A stretch of DNA of 64,000 nt, taken from assembly GCA_900167895.1 (NCBI GenBank), contig FUZR01000005.1, positions 62,001-126,000 of the forward strand, written 5' to 3'. The stretch comes from Bacteroidales bacterium WCE2004 (GTDB lineage Bacteria > Bacteroidota > Bacteroidia > Bacteroidales > UBA932). Each line of letters opens with the position of its first letter. The stretch's first letter is position 1. A model generated the notes under the pieces. The model was not told where the DNA came from and made no database searches. It saw nothing but the letters and a program-made list of their open reading frames with translations. Positions 16,864 through 25,531 of this stretch are shown here, in pieces. The translations under genes were made by a program, and so were the position numbers.

Positions 16864-17666
16864 TATGCCAGCCAGATCAGGACGGCCAGGCCGACCAGCG
16901 CGCAGTAGAGGCCGAACCACTTGAGCTGGGCCTTGCGCACCAGGGCGATCATCACCTTGCAGGCGAAGAGGCCGGAGATGAAAGCGGTCACGAAACCGAG
17001 GAGCAGGGGGAGCGTCCCGACCGTCGAGCTGGCCATTTCGCCGCCCACCAGGTCGAGGAAGGTCTCGCCCAGGATGGGCACCAGGACCATCAGGAAGGAG
17101 AATTGGGCCATGTGCTCGCGCTTCACGCCGCACAGCAGGCCGGTCGAGATGGTCGTGCCGGAGCGGGACAGGCCGGGCAGGACGGCGAAGGCCTGGCCGA
17201 TACCGACCGTGAAGGCCTGCCAGAAGGTGATGCCGTTGCGGCCGGGCTTCACGGCGGCGGAGGCGCGGCCGGACAGCCAGTCGGAGAGCGTGAGCAGGAT
17301 GGCGGTGACGAGGAGCGAGACGCCCACCACCAGCATCGAGCTGAAGGCGCCTTCCACCTTGTCCTTGAAGAACATGCCCACCACGAACACCGGAATCATC
17401 GACACGCAGAGCTTGGCGATGTAGTCGGTCTCGTCGTTGTATTTCCATTTGAACAGGCCGCACAGCAGCTTCCAGATCTCCTTGCGGAAGACGACGATCG
17501 TCGCCAGCACGGTCGCCGCGTGGACCGTCACCTCGAAGATGAGGTCGCCCGAAGGCTCCACGCCGAGCAGCGCCTTGCCGATGGCCAGGTGGCCGCTGCT
17601 GCTGACCGGCAGAAATTCCGTCAGCCCCTGGACCAGACCCAGGAGCATCGCTTCAAACCACTCCAT
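16863..17666 (-). CDS. uppP: Undecaprenyl-diphosphatase
   Basis: A 267-residue polytopic membrane enzyme recycling undecaprenyl diphosphate for peptidoglycan and O-antigen synthesis. The family motifs GLVQGLTEFLPVSSSGHL (residues 11-28) and LPGLSRSGTTISTGL are intact. About eight membrane segments. It lies 3 bp after the DUF3098 gene in a cell-envelope operon; ftsX-DUF3098-uppP is a recurrent Bacteroidota neighbourhood. Confidence 0.96.
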   Translation of the reverse strand: MEWFEAMLLGLVQGLTEFLPVSSSGHLAIGKALLGVEPSGDLIFEVTVHAATVLATIVVFRKEIWKLLCGLFKWKYNDETDYIAKLCVSMIPVFVVGMFFKDKVEGAFSSMLVVGVSLLVTAILLTLSDWLSGRASAAVKPGRNGITFWQAFTVGIGQAFAVLPGLSRSGTTISTGLLCGVKREHMAQFSFLMVLVPILGETFLDLVGGEMASSTVGTLPLLLGFVTAFISGLFACKVMIALVRKAQLKWFGLYCALVGLAVLIWLA

Positions 17667-17669
17667 ATC

Positions 17670-17912
17670 CTATTTTTCTTTGTTCTTGCGGGTTGCGCCC
17701 ACGATGGCGAGAATCACGGTGACGATGCCCGCGATGATCACGATGGGGGCGGCGACGAGCCGCCGGAAGTCGAACATCGCGTAGTTGAAGACCTGCGGGT
17801 CGTCGGAGCCGCCGCCTGTCATCAGGATGTAGCCGGCGATCATCACGATGACGCCCGCGAGCATCAGTCTTATTCCTTTCGGCCCGAGGGCCATCTTATC
17901 TTTATTTTCCAT
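17670..17912 (-). CDS. DUF3098 small membrane protein
   Basis: An 80-residue protein with two membrane segments: GIRLMLAGVIVMIAGYILM and, after FNYAMFDFRRLVAAP, a second hydrophobic stretch. The GGGSDDPQVFNYAMFDFRR linker is the DUF3098 hallmark. ATG at 17912 is preferred over an upstream TTG that would overlap ftsX. Function unknown; its fixed position between ftsX and uppP suggests a link to division or wall synthesis. Confidence 0.9.
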   Translation of the reverse strand: MENKDKMALGPKGIRLMLAGVIVMIAGYILMTGGGSDDPQVFNYAMFDFRRLVAAPIVIIAGIVTVILAIVGATRKNKEK

Positions 17913-17917
17913 ATCGG

Positions 17918-18796
17918 TCAATAGTATAGATCATCTTTGGACGCCTCGACGAGGCGGTTGACCACCAGCCAGGTGGAGATCACGCAGAGCAGGATGCCGA
18001 GCACGATCACGCCGCCGCAGACCATCAGGAACTGCTTCATGTCCACGATGGAGGCCAACTCCGGGAAGGAGCGGCGCAGGGCCTCCAGCACGCCCCAGAG
18101 CATGCCGACGGCCAGGATCGAGGACACGAGGCCCTGCAGCGCGGCCGCCCGGACGAACGGGGCCCGGATGAAGGCGCGCGTGGCGCCGACCAGCTTCATC
18201 GTGTGGATGGTGAAACGGCGGGCGAAGACGCTTGCGCGGACCGTGTTGTTGATCAGCACGAACGAGATGAAGAGCAGCAGGAGGATGACGACGCCGAACA
18301 CGATGGAGATCCGCGCCAGGTTGGTGGTGAGGGCCTCCACCTCCGTCTGCCGGGCCTCGACTTCGTCAACCAGCGGCGACTCCGACAGGGCGGAGATCAC
18401 GGCCGAGAGGCTGTCCGGGTGCACATAGGCGGCGTTGAGGGTGACGTCCACGGAGAGGGGGATGGGCGAGGACTCGAACACGTCGAGGAAATCCTCTCCC
18501 AGCGTCTGCTTGAGCTCCTCCGCGCCTTCCTCGCGCGTGATCACGCGCGCAGTGTTTACAAAGGGGCGGGAGGAGAGGCTGGCGCTCAGGGAGCTGGCCT
18601 GCGCGTCCGTGACTTCGTCGTGGAGGAGTACGGAGACGTGCATGTTTTCCTTGAGATACCTGGACACGCTTCGTGCATTCAGGACCAGCAGGGCGGCGAT
18701 CCCGGTCAGCAGCAACACCAGGCTGATGCTGATCACGCTGGAAAGGTAGGCATTGACGATGCGCTTCCTCATCAACTTTTTCTCCGGTCGGGCCAT
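17918..18796 (-). CDS. ftsX: Cell division protein FtsX
   Basis: A 292-residue FtsX permease-like protein: one N-terminal helix, a large periplasmic domain (about residues 45-165), then three helices at the C terminus. The intracellular loop FTIHTMKLVGATRAFIRAPF is the FtsX/LolC coupling region. FtsX normally pairs with the ATPase FtsE and relays to a wall hydrolase; ftsE is not in the window, usual in Bacteroidota. Promoter TATCTTTG is 19 bp upstream. Confidence 0.93.
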   Translation of the reverse strand: MARPEKKLMRKRIVNAYLSSVISISLVLLLTGIAALLVLNARSVSRYLKENMHVSVLLHDEVTDAQASSLSASLSSRPFVNTARVITREEGAEELKQTLGEDFLDVFESSPIPLSVDVTLNAAYVHPDSLSAVISALSESPLVDEVEARQTEVEALTTNLARISIVFGVVILLLLFISFVLINNTVRASVFARRFTIHTMKLVGATRAFIRAPFVRAAALQGLVSSILAVGMLWGVLEALRRSFPELASIVDMKQFLMVCGGVIVLGILLCVISTWLVVNRLVEASKDDLYY

Positions 18797-18815
18797 ATTC
18801 CTCCAAATTAGACCT

Positions 18816-18823
18816 CAAAGATA
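18816..18823 (-). promoter_or_regulatory. -7 box of the ftsX operon
   Basis: Complement of 18816-18823 reads TATCTTTG, 19 bp before the ftsX ATG. It diverges from the -7 box at 18855. Confidence 0.6.
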
Positions 18824-18854
18824 GTGAAAAGACGAAGAATTGAAAAAATTTTCT

Positions 18855-18862
18855 TATCTTTG
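18855..18862 (+). promoter_or_regulatory. -7 box of the glycogen synthase-like gene
   Basis: TATCTTTG with the ATG at 18868, 5 bp after the box. No good -33 match at 19-20 bp. Confidence 0.5.
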
Positions 18863-18867
18863 TAGTT

Positions 18868-19686
18868 ATGAGCGATATTAAGCAAAGAATCCTTTTCGTC
18901 AACTCCGAGATCTACCCGTATCTCCCGGAGTCGGATATCGCCAATGTCGGCCGTTATCTGCCGCAAGGCATCCAGGAGCGCAGACGGGAAATCCGTTCTT
19001 TCATGCCCCGGTTCGGCTGCATCAATGAGAGGAAGAACCAGCTCCACGAGGTGATCCGCCTGTCCGGCATGAACATCATCATCGCGGATATCGACCGTCC
19101 CCTGATCATCAAGGTCGCTTCCATCTCCTCTGCGCGCATCCAGGTCTATTTCATTGACAACGAGGACTACTTCCGCCGCAAGCAGCCTTTCTGCGACGCG
19201 TCCGGCAAGCCGTTCGAGGACAACGACGAACGTGCGATCTTCTTCGCCCGCGGCGTCCTCGAGACGGTCAAGAAGCTCCGTTGGGCCCCTGACGTGATCC
19301 ACTGCCAGGGCTGGATTTCGCACCTGCTGCCCGCATACCTGAAGAAGGCCTATCGCGACGATCCCATTTTCTCCTCCAGCAAGGTGGTCCTCTCCCTCTA
19401 TGACGACACGCCCGCGACACCGTTCCATCCCGCCTTCGCGCAGAAGGCCCGTTTCGGCGGTCTGACGCAGGAAGACCTCGCCGTGCTCGAGGACCCCACT
19501 GGCATAAATCTTGCTAAATTGGCCGTCCAGTACGCCGATGGCGTCATTCTCGGTGCGGAGAAGGTCGAGCCGGAGATTGTGGCACACTGCAAGGCGCTCG
19601 GGCTCCCCATCCTTCCCTTCGACCGCAAGGCCCTGGAGGATGGCAGCTACATGGATGCGTACTGCGGTTTTTACGATGAACTTTAA
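18868..19686 (+). CDS. Glycogen/starch synthase catalytic (GT5) domain protein, short form
   Basis: A 272-residue protein matching only the N-terminal GT5 domain of glycogen synthase: ILFVNSEIYPYLPESDIA, then the family's FMPRFGCINER, FIDNEDYFRR and DVIHCQGWISHLLP segments. The C-terminal GT1 half that closes the active site is missing. Short forms like this occur across Bacteroidota. The usual KTGGL ADP-glucose motif is replaced by PESDIANVGRYLP, so catalytic activity is doubtful. The stop overlaps or abuts the start of the DUF4270 gene; the two are typically adjacent in the phylum. Confidence 0.85.
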   Translation: MSDIKQRILFVNSEIYPYLPESDIANVGRYLPQGIQERRREIRSFMPRFGCINERKNQLHEVIRLSGMNIIIADIDRPLIIKVASISSARIQVYFIDNEDYFRRKQPFCDASGKPFEDNDERAIFFARGVLETVKKLRWAPDVIHCQGWISHLLPAYLKKAYRDDPIFSSSKVVLSLYDDTPATPFHPAFAQKARFGGLTQEDLAVLEDPTGINLAKLAVQYADGVILGAEKVEPEIVAHCKALGLPILPFDRKALEDGSYMDAYCGFYDEL

Positions 19687-19687
19687 G

Positions 19688-21358
19688 ATGAAGACACGAT
19701 TTCTCGTCCTGGCGGCAGCTTCGCTCTGCTGCCTTTCGTGCGTGGAGACGAATTCCCAGCTCGGCGGCGGGCTCGTCCCTGTCACGGAGACATATACGTT
19801 CCATACCGTCGAGGTGCCCCTCGAGGGCATCTCCATGCAGATGGCCGACAACCTGTCCGGTTATTCCAATACCCGCCTGACCATCGGTTCCATCCGCGAA
19901 CCGGAGTTCGGCCTGACCACCCGCTCCAGCGCCGTCACGCTCGTCCCGCTCATCTCGGGCGACTTCGACCTGGGCGCCAATCCGGTCTTCAAGCGTTTCC
20001 ATTTCGCGATGTCGCGGGATACGACCTACGCGATCGAGCCTTCGCAGGAGAACGTCCTGCGCCTCGTCCGCGTGTATGAGGTGTCCGAGCCGCTCGACCC
20101 GAGCGTCGACTACGACACCAACCGCCCCATTCCCCACGGGTCGGAGAGCCTGGTCAAGGGCACCCCGATCGTCAACGGCACCGACTCCCTCTCGTTCGAC
20201 TTCACGCCGGAGTTCGGACGCCGCTTCCTCCAGCTTACCGCGGAGGACGTCAAGGACATGAAGGCGTATCTGAAGAAGTTCCCGGGCATCTATCTCGAGA
20301 CCGAGGAGCCTGACGGCGACGGCGGCCGCATCGACATGTTCAACGTCCAGATGGCGTTCAACAAGAATACTTACGCCATCGGCAACTGCGCCGTGCTCGA
20401 CTACTCCGCCGAGTTCAAGGGCGTGCGCCGGGATACGTCCCTCCTGTTCTACTACGGAGCCACGGACTTCTTCGACCTCGACTCCCTGTTCGAGAACTAT
20501 AGCGGATACTTCCCGCAGTACGCGCTCAACTATACGGGCCAGCAGACCCGCGACCGGGCCGGCGACGCCGGCGACAGGATCTGGGTCGAGGGCGGCGGCG
20601 GACTCAAGCCCGTCATCTCCGCCCGCAGCCTCCGGAACCAGGTCGAGCAGGCGATTTCGCAGGTCGGCGGCGATCCGCGCGAGGCCATCATCAACAAGGC
20701 TTCCCTGATCTTCCCCTTCGACCTTCCGGAGAATGTCGAGGAGCTGGACCGCTGGCCCTACCGGCTTTCGCCGACCTGCCGTTTCGTCTCGAAGAACGAG
20801 GAGGACGGCACGACGGCCACGACCTATATGGGCCTGACTGACGCCACTTCGAGCAGCGAGAACCAGGGCGACGTGGACCGCTCCCTGCTCCGCTATGCGC
20901 CGGACATCACCTACCACATGCAGGAGATCCTCAAGATCGACGAGACGGCGACCGACAAGCAGCAGACGAAGAATTTCCTCGCGGGCAACTACGACATCTG
21001 GCTGCTGGTCAACGCGCAGGAGGTCAAGACCACCGTCCAGTCTGCCAGCCGGGAGCAGCAGGAGATGATGAGCTACCTGGCCTATTCCAGCTATTATAAC
21101 AGCATGTACGGCGGCTATGGTGGCTATGGCGGCTACGGCTACGGCGGGTACGGCGGATACGGAAGCTATGGCAGCTACTACAACAATTATCTGACGATGA
21201 GCGCGATGCTGCAGCAGATGAGCCAGGCCCAGACGTCCACGTCCATGGTCATCAAGCTGGACGTCGACCGCTTCTACTGCAGTCCTCTCCGCGGCCCGCA
21301 GGCGGGCGGCAAGGTCCCGACCCTCCGGCTGACCTTCGCCCTGCCCAATAAGGAATAA
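19688..21358 (+). CDS. DUF4270 lipoprotein with Gly/Tyr-rich insert
   Basis: A 556-residue lipoprotein. MKTRFLVLAAASLCCLSC has an LSC lipobox (Cys18), which is why I take the ATG at 19688 rather than 19676. DUF4270 proteins are surface or periplasmic lipoproteins of Bacteroidota with a beta-rich body; function unknown. Near the C terminus (about residues 467-500, DNA 21088-21192) is a run of GGY/GYG units with extra Tyr and Asn, unlike the rest of the protein. The gene ends before a strong terminator at 21384. Confidence 0.9.
   Translation: MKTRFLVLAAASLCCLSCVETNSQLGGGLVPVTETYTFHTVEVPLEGISMQMADNLSGYSNTRLTIGSIREPEFGLTTRSSAVTLVPLISGDFDLGANPVFKRFHFAMSRDTTYAIEPSQENVLRLVRVYEVSEPLDPSVDYDTNRPIPHGSESLVKGTPIVNGTDSLSFDFTPEFGRRFLQLTAEDVKDMKAYLKKFPGIYLETEEPDGDGGRIDMFNVQMAFNKNTYAIGNCAVLDYSAEFKGVRRDTSLLFYYGATDFFDLDSLFENYSGYFPQYALNYTGQQTRDRAGDAGDRIWVEGGGGLKPVISARSLRNQVEQAISQVGGDPREAIINKASLIFPFDLPENVEELDRWPYRLSPTCRFVSKNEEDGTTATTYMGLTDATSSSENQGDVDRSLLRYAPDITYHMQEILKIDETATDKQQTKNFLAGNYDIWLLVNAQEVKTTVQSASREQQEMMSYLAYSSYYNSMYGGYGGYGGYGYGGYGGYGSYGSYYNNYLTMSAMLQQMSQAQTSTSMVIKLDVDRFYCSPLRGPQAGGKVPTLRLTFALPNKE
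21088..21192 (+). repeat. Gly/Tyr codon repeat inside the DUF4270 gene
   Basis: About ten imperfect units of GGC-GGC-TAT type coding for GGY/GYG. The period is irregular (6-9 bp) and codons vary (TAT/TAC, GGC/GGA/GGG/GGT), so selection on the peptide rather than recent slippage is likely. Confidence 0.85.
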
Positions 21359-21383
21359 CGGGAAACTGTCCCGAAAGCATATA

Positions 21384-21414
21384 CGCCCTGCTCTTGCGAG
21401 CGGGGCGTTTTTTT
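21384..21414 (+). terminator. Intrinsic terminator after the DUF4270 gene
   Basis: 10-bp stem with one G-U pair (21384-21393 with 21398-21407), TTGC loop, seven T. Confidence 0.9.
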
Positions 21415-21666
21415 GTCTGCATTTAGCCCGTTTCCGTTGCGGTCGAAAATGCAGCAAAAAACTTTTTCACGAAGTCTGTAAGTTGCTGAAGTGGTCGTAG
21501 TTGACTATAAGGATTCCGTGTCGAAAAAGTTTGAATTATTTTGTAAAATATGATGTTATTTCAATATTTTTTACTAAATTTGCAGTCCCAAAAAATGGCT
21601 TCTTGCCGCGTAAGGAGCTGATTTTCAGGGACTTTAGTAGAAAATTATTTTAAAAGTAATACTGAG
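21415..21666 (+). promoter_or_regulatory. Promoter and leader of the rplP-rplQ ribosomal operon
   Basis: This A/T-rich stretch holds no gene. TAAATTTG at 21575-21582 is the best -7 box; no clean TTTG lies 19-20 bp upstream. It is followed by CAGTCCC, the same kind of start region as other translation promoters here. In the predicted leader, AGTCCC (21584-21589) can pair with GGGACT (21628-21633), closing a ~38-nt loop. The leader is about 80 nt long. Confidence 0.65.
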
Positions 21667-22086
21667 ATGTTACAACCTAAGAGAACAAAGTTTAGAAGGG
21701 AACAGAAGAACCGCATGAAGGGCAACGCCCAGCGTGGCAACCAGCTCGCTTTCGGCTCCTTCGGCATCAAGACCCTTGAGAATTGCTGGCTGACCGCCCA
21801 GCAGATCGAAGCTGCCCGTCAGGCAATTTCTCGCCGGATGAACCGCGAAGGCCAGATCTGGATCCGTGTCTTCCCTGTCAAGCCGATCACCAAGAAGCCG
21901 CTCGATACCCGTATGGGTAAGGGTAAGGGCGATCCGTATGCATTCGTCGCTCCGATCACCCCGGGCCGCATCATCTTCGAAGCCGAGGGCGTTTCCCTCG
22001 AGACCGCCAAGGAGGCCATGCGCCTCGGCGCCAACAAACTCCCGATCGCGACCAAGTTCGTCGTTCGCCGGGACTATGTCGAATAA
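21667..22086 (+). CDS. rplP: Ribosomal protein L16 (uL16)
   Basis: A 139-residue L16 next to the A-site t[22 protein letters not shown], then [19 protein letters not shown] core, are standard. It starts a new operon with its own promoter because the usual upstream neighbour rpsC is 10 kb away. rpmC follows after 18 bp. Confidence 0.98.
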   Translation: MLQPKRTKFRREQKNRMKGNAQRGNQLAFGSFGIKTLENCWLTAQQIEAARQAISRRMNREGQIWIRVFPVKPITKKPLDTRMGKGKGDPYAFVAPITPGRIIFEAEGVSLETAKEAMRLGANKLPIATKFVVRRDYVE

Positions 22087-22104
22087 TTTATTGGAGAAAG
22101 AGTA

Positions 22105-22299
22105 ATGAAAGCAGCTGAAGCACGCGAAATGTCTGTAGCAGACCTGCGCGACCGCATCCAGATCGAGAAGAACAATCTCGACACCATGAAAATCAATCAC
22201 ACGATTTCTCCGCTGGAGGACACTTCCAAAATCAGTAAGACCAGAAGGGATATCGCCCTCATGATCACGATCCTTGCTGAGAAAGAAAAACAGAATTAA
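22105..22299 (+). CDS. rpmC: Ribosomal protein L29 (uL29)
   Basis: A 64-residue two-helix L29 near the tunnel exit. [18 protein letters not shown] and the C-terminal [17 protein letters not shown] fit. GGAG occurs 9-12 bp before the ATG. Confidence 0.96.
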   Translation: MKAAEAREMSVADLRDRIQIEKNNLDTMKINHTISPLEDTSKISKTRRDIALMITILAEKEKQN

Positions 22300-22310
22300 A
22301 TCAGACAATC

Positions 22311-22565
22311 ATGGAAAGAAATCTTCGTAAGGAAAGAATCGGAGTGGTGGTCAGCAACAAGATGGACAAAACCATCATCGTTGCCGTTGAGATCAAAGAG
22401 AAACATCCCTTGTACGGCAAGTTCGTCAAGAAGACCACCAAGTTCGTTGCCCAGGACGACAAGAATGAGTGCGGTGAGGGTGATACCGTCCGCATCATGG
22501 AGACCCGCCCGCTGAGCAAGACCAAGAACTGGAGATTAGTTGAAATCGTTGAAAAAGCAAAATAG
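22311..22565 (+). CDS. rpsQ: Ribosomal protein S17 (uS17)
   Basis: An 84-residue S17 with the OB-fold motifs [19 protein letters not shown] and [14 protein letters not shown]; binds helix 11 and helix 7 of 16S rRNA. Confidence 0.98.
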   Translation: MERNLRKERIGVVVSNKMDKTIIVAVEIKEKHPLYGKFVKKTTKFVAQDDKNECGEGDTVRIMETRPLSKTKNWRLVEIVEKAK

Positions 22566-22571
22566 CATAGT

Positions 22572-22937
22572 ATGATACAGCAGGAAACACGTTTACAGGT
22601 GGCCGACAACAGCGGTGCAAAGGAAGTCCTCTGCATCCGCGTCCTTGGCGGTACCCACCATCGTTATGCGACCGTCGGCGACACCATCGTCGTCGCCATC
22701 AAGAGTGCTATTCCTGGCGCTGACGCCAAGAAGGGTACCGTTTCTCGCGCCGTCGTGGTTCGCACCAAGAAAGAGATCCGTCGCGCCGACGGTTCCTATA
22801 TCCGTTTCGACGACAACGCCTGTGTTCTTCTGAACAATGCAGGCGAACTCCGCGGTACCCGTATTTTCGGTCCCGTGGCCCGCGAACTCCGCGAGAACTT
22901 CATGAAAATCGTTTCACTGGCACCGGAGGTCCTTTAA
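22572..22937 (+). CDS. rplN: Ribosomal protein L14 (uL14)
   Basis: A 121-residue L14 at the subunit interface. [19 protein letters not shown] and [16 protein letters not shown] are diagnostic. Confidence 0.98.
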   Translation: MIQQETRLQVADNSGAKEVLCIRVLGGTHHRYATVGDTIVVAIKSAIPGADAKKGTVSRAVVVRTKKEIRRADGSYIRFDDNACVLLNNAGELRGTRIFGPVARELRENFMKIVSLAPEVL

Positions 22938-22949
22938 TTAATAAGCATT

Positions 22950-23267
22950 ATGAAGAAGTTACATATTAAGAAAGGTGACACCGTGTATGTAAATGCCGGT
23001 AACGACAAGGGAAAGACCGGCAAGGTCCTTTCCGTCGATCCGAAAGCCGATCGCGCAGTGGTCGAGGGCATCAATATGGTGAGCAAGCACACCAAGCCCA
23101 ACTCCAAGCAGCCTCAGGGCGGCATCATCAAGCAGGAGGCTCCCATTCACATTTCCAATCTCAATCTTCTTGATCCCAAGACCAACACCCCGACCCGCGT
23201 GGGTATCCGGATGGACGGCGACAAGAAGGTCCGTTTTGCTAAAAAATCTGGGGAGGAGATCAAGTAA
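22950..23267 (+). CDS. rplX: Ribosomal protein L24 (uL24)
   Basis: A 105-residue L24, an assembly initiator of 50S. The KOW motif is [20 protein letters not shown], followed by [13 protein letters not shown]. Two bases separate its stop from rplE. Confidence 0.97.
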   Translation: MKKLHIKKGDTVYVNAGNDKGKTGKVLSVDPKADRAVVEGINMVSKHTKPNSKQPQGGIIKQEAPIHISNLNLLDPKTNTPTRVGIRMDGDKKVRFAKKSGEEIK

Positions 23268-23269
23268 TT

Positions 23270-23866
23270 ATGGCTAAGAAAAAAGAAACCGTAGAGGTCG
23301 TCGCTACGCCCGCAGGTTACATCCCTGCCCTCAAGAAGGTCTACAAAGAGGAAATCGTGGAGAAGCTGACCAAGCAGTTCTCCTATACCACCCCGATGCA
23401 GGTTCCCCGTCTGCTCAAGATCACCATCAACGAAGGTGTGGGCGACGCCACCCAGGACAAGAAGATTGTCGAGGAGGCCGCCGAGGAACTCTCCATCATC
23501 ACTGGCCAGAAGGCCATCATCACGATGTCCAAGAAGGACGTCTCCAACTTCAAGCTCCGCCGCGGCATGCCTATCGGTACGAAGGTCACCCTGCGCGACG
23601 TCAAGATGTATGAGTTCCTCGAGAAGCTCATCCGCGTCGCTCTCCCGCGTATCCGCGACTTCAACGGCGTCGCCGAGAACATGGACGGCCAGGGCAACTA
23701 CACCCTCGGTCTCAAGGAGCAGATCATCTTCCCGGAGATCGACATCGACAAGAACCCGCGCATCCACGGCCTGGAGATCACTTTCGTGACCACCGCCCGC
23801 ACGGACGAGGAGTGCCACGCGCTGCTCGCTGCATTCGGTCTGCCTTTCAAGAAACATAACAAATAA
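23270..23866 (+). CDS. rplE: Ribosomal protein L5 (uL5)
   Basis: A 198-residue L5 that contacts 5S rRNA and P-site tRNA. The conserved [15 protein letters not shown] and FRRGMPIG-like [15 protein letters not shown] segments are present. The first ~15 residues ([15 protein letters not shown]) are a short extension relative to E. coli. Confidence 0.97.
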   Translation: MAKKKETVEVVATPAGYIPALKKVYKEEIVEKLTKQFSYTTPMQVPRLLKITINEGVGDATQDKKIVEEAAEELSIITGQKAIITMSKKDVSNFKLRRGMPIGTKVTLRDVKMYEFLEKLIRVALPRIRDFNGVAENMDGQGNYTLGLKEQIIFPEIDIDKNPRIHGLEITFVTTARTDEECHALLAAFGLPFKKHNK

Positions 23867-23872
23867 GATACT

Positions 23873-24142
23873 ATGGCAAAAGAATCAATGAAAGCCCGCG
23901 AGGTAAAACGCGCGAAAATGGTTGAGAAGTATGCCGAGAAGAGAAAGGCCCTCAAGGAGGCCGGCGACTGGGCTGCGCTCGACAAGCTCCCCAAGAACTC
24001 CTCTTCCGTCCGTCTGCACAACCGCTGCTCTCTGACCGGCCGTCCCAAGGGCTTTATGAGAGCTTTCGGCATCAGCCGTATCCAGTTCCGCGAGATGGCC
24101 AGCAACGGTCTCATCCCGGGTGTCAAGAAGGCAAGTTGGTAA
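23873..24142 (+). CDS. rpsN: Ribosomal protein S14 (uS14), zinc-free form
   Basis: An 89-residue S14 of the long type. The [19 protein letters not shown] core has a single Cys and no CxxC pairs, so it does not bind zinc. It lies 6 bp after rplE. Confidence 0.97.
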   Translation: MAKESMKAREVKRAKMVEKYAEKRKALKEAGDWAALDKLPKNSSSVRLHNRCSLTGRPKGFMRAFGISRIQFREMASNGLIPGVKKASW

Positions 24143-24164
24143 AAAATTAAAAGAAGATAACAAT

Positions 24165-24560
24165 ATGACTGATCCGATCGCAGATTATCTCACCAGGATC
24201 CGCAACGCCTATATGGCAGGTAAGAAGGTCGTGGAAGTTCCTTCCTCCAAGATGAAGGTCGCCATCACCCAGATCCTGTGCGAGAAGGGCTATATCCTCA
24301 GCTACAAGGTAGTCGAGGGCACCCCTTACAATACCATCAAAATCGCTCTGAAGTACCACCCGCAGACCAAGATGGCCGCCATCAAGCAGATTGAGCGCGT
24401 GTCCTCCCCGGGTCTCCGCAAGTACACCGGCGTCGACGACATGCCCCGCGTCCTGAACGGCCTCGGCATCGCCATCCTCTCCACCCCGAAGGGCGTCATC
24501 ACCGACAAGGAAGCCAAGGAGCTCGGCGTCGGCGGTGAGGTTATTTGCTACGTTTATTAA
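24165..24560 (+). CDS. rpsH: Ribosomal protein S8 (uS8)
   Basis: A 131-residue S8. The ATG at 24165 gives the canonical MTDPIADYLTRIRNAYMAGK; an in-frame upstream extension into rpsN is not real. In E. coli S8 is the repressor of the spc operon. C-terminal GGEVICYVY is normal. Confidence 0.98.
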   Translation: MTDPIADYLTRIRNAYMAGKKVVEVPSSKMKVAITQILCEKGYILSYKVVEGTPYNTIKIALKYHPQTKMAAIKQIERVSSPGLRKYTGVDDMPRVLNGLGIAILSTPKGVITDKEAKELGVGGEVICYVY

Positions 24561-24581
24561 TCTAATAAAGAGTATTCAATA

Positions 24582-25142
24582 ATGTCACGAATTGGTAAAT
24601 TGCCTGTAAGCCTTCCGACCGGCGTGAGCGTGGAGCTCCTCGACGGCAACGTGCTGAAGGTTAAAGGACCTCACGGTGAGATGTCCCAGAAGATCGATGC
24701 GGACATCAAGGTCACCGTCGAGGACAATCAGATCAAGTTCGAGCGTCCTACCGACCAGCCTCGTCACCGCTCGATGCACGGTCTCTACCGTGCCCTGGTG
24801 CACAACATGGTCGTCGGCGTGTCCGAGCAGTTCACTACCCAGCAGGAGCTGGTGGGTGTCGGTTACCGCGTGTCCGTCGCAGGACAGCTGCTGACCTTCG
24901 CCCTCGGCTATTCCCACGAAATCCAGCTGATGCTTCCGAAGGAAGTCACCGCCGAGGTGTCCGACGTCAAGAAGGGCGAGAACCCGAAGCTCGTGCTGAA
25001 GAGCTGCGACAAGCAGCTTCTTGGCCAGGTGGCTGCCAAGATCCGTTCTTTCCGCAAGCCTGAGCCGTACAAGGGCAAGGGTATCAAGTTCGTTGGCGAG
25101 ACCCTTCGCCGTAAGGCCGGTAAGACCGCCGCAGCTAAATAA
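24582..25142 (+). CDS. rplF: Ribosomal protein L6 (uL6)
   Basis: A 186-residue L6 with two RRM-like domains. MSRIGKLPVSLPTGVSVEL and the C-terminal PEPYKGKGIKFVGETLRRK are diagnostic. Confidence 0.98.
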   Translation: MSRIGKLPVSLPTGVSVELLDGNVLKVKGPHGEMSQKIDADIKVTVEDNQIKFERPTDQPRHRSMHGLYRALVHNMVVGVSEQFTTQQELVGVGYRVSVAGQLLTFALGYSHEIQLMLPKEVTAEVSDVKKGENPKLVLKSCDKQLLGQVAAKIRSFRKPEPYKGKGIKFVGETLRRKAGKTAAAK

Positions 25143-25157
25143 TAGGAGGATAGAATT

Positions 25158-25520
25158 ATGGCACTCAGTAGAATTGAAAGAAGAAGAAGGATTCACTTCC
25201 GCATACGCAAGCACGTCAACGGCACTGCCGAGAAGCCCCGCATGGTCGTCTTCCGCAGCAACAAGGAGATTTACGTGCAGGTGGTTGATGATGAGCAGGG
25301 CAAGACCCTTTGCGCTGCTGCTTCCAACGATAAGGAGCTTGTCGCCCAGTGCAAAGGCAAGTCCGGTATCGAAGCTGCTGCCGTGGTCGGCAAGGCCATC
25401 GCGGAGCGCTGTCTCGCAAAAGGTATCACCAAGATCTGCTTCGACCGCGGTGGCTACCTTTTCCACGGTAGAGTTAAAAGTTTGGCAGATGCTGCCCGTG
25501 AAGGCGGCCTCGTATTCTAA
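25158..25520 (+). CDS. rplR: Ribosomal protein L18 (uL18)
   Basis: A 120-residue L18 that carries 5S rRNA into the 50S subunit. [19 protein letters not shown] and [19 protein letters not shown] fit the family. A strong Shine-Dalgarno, GGAGGA at 25145-25150, lies 7 bp before the ATG, unusual for this phylum. Confidence 0.97.
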   Translation: MALSRIERRRRIHFRIRKHVNGTAEKPRMVVFRSNKEIYVQVVDDEQGKTLCAAASNDKELVAQCKGKSGIEAAAVVGKAIAERCLAKGITKICFDRGGYLFHGRVKSLADAAREGGLVF

Positions 25521-25531
25521 GAGTTAAGACT

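Noticed and set aside
21088..21192. Short repeats as a CRISPR or VNTR
   Set aside because: Irregular 6-9 bp period inside a coding frame, no spacers, no cas genes; it encodes GGY units.
24120..24164. Upstream extension of rpsH overlapping rpsN
   Set aside because: The ATG at 24165 gives the family's exact N terminus; the extension is not conserved in S8.
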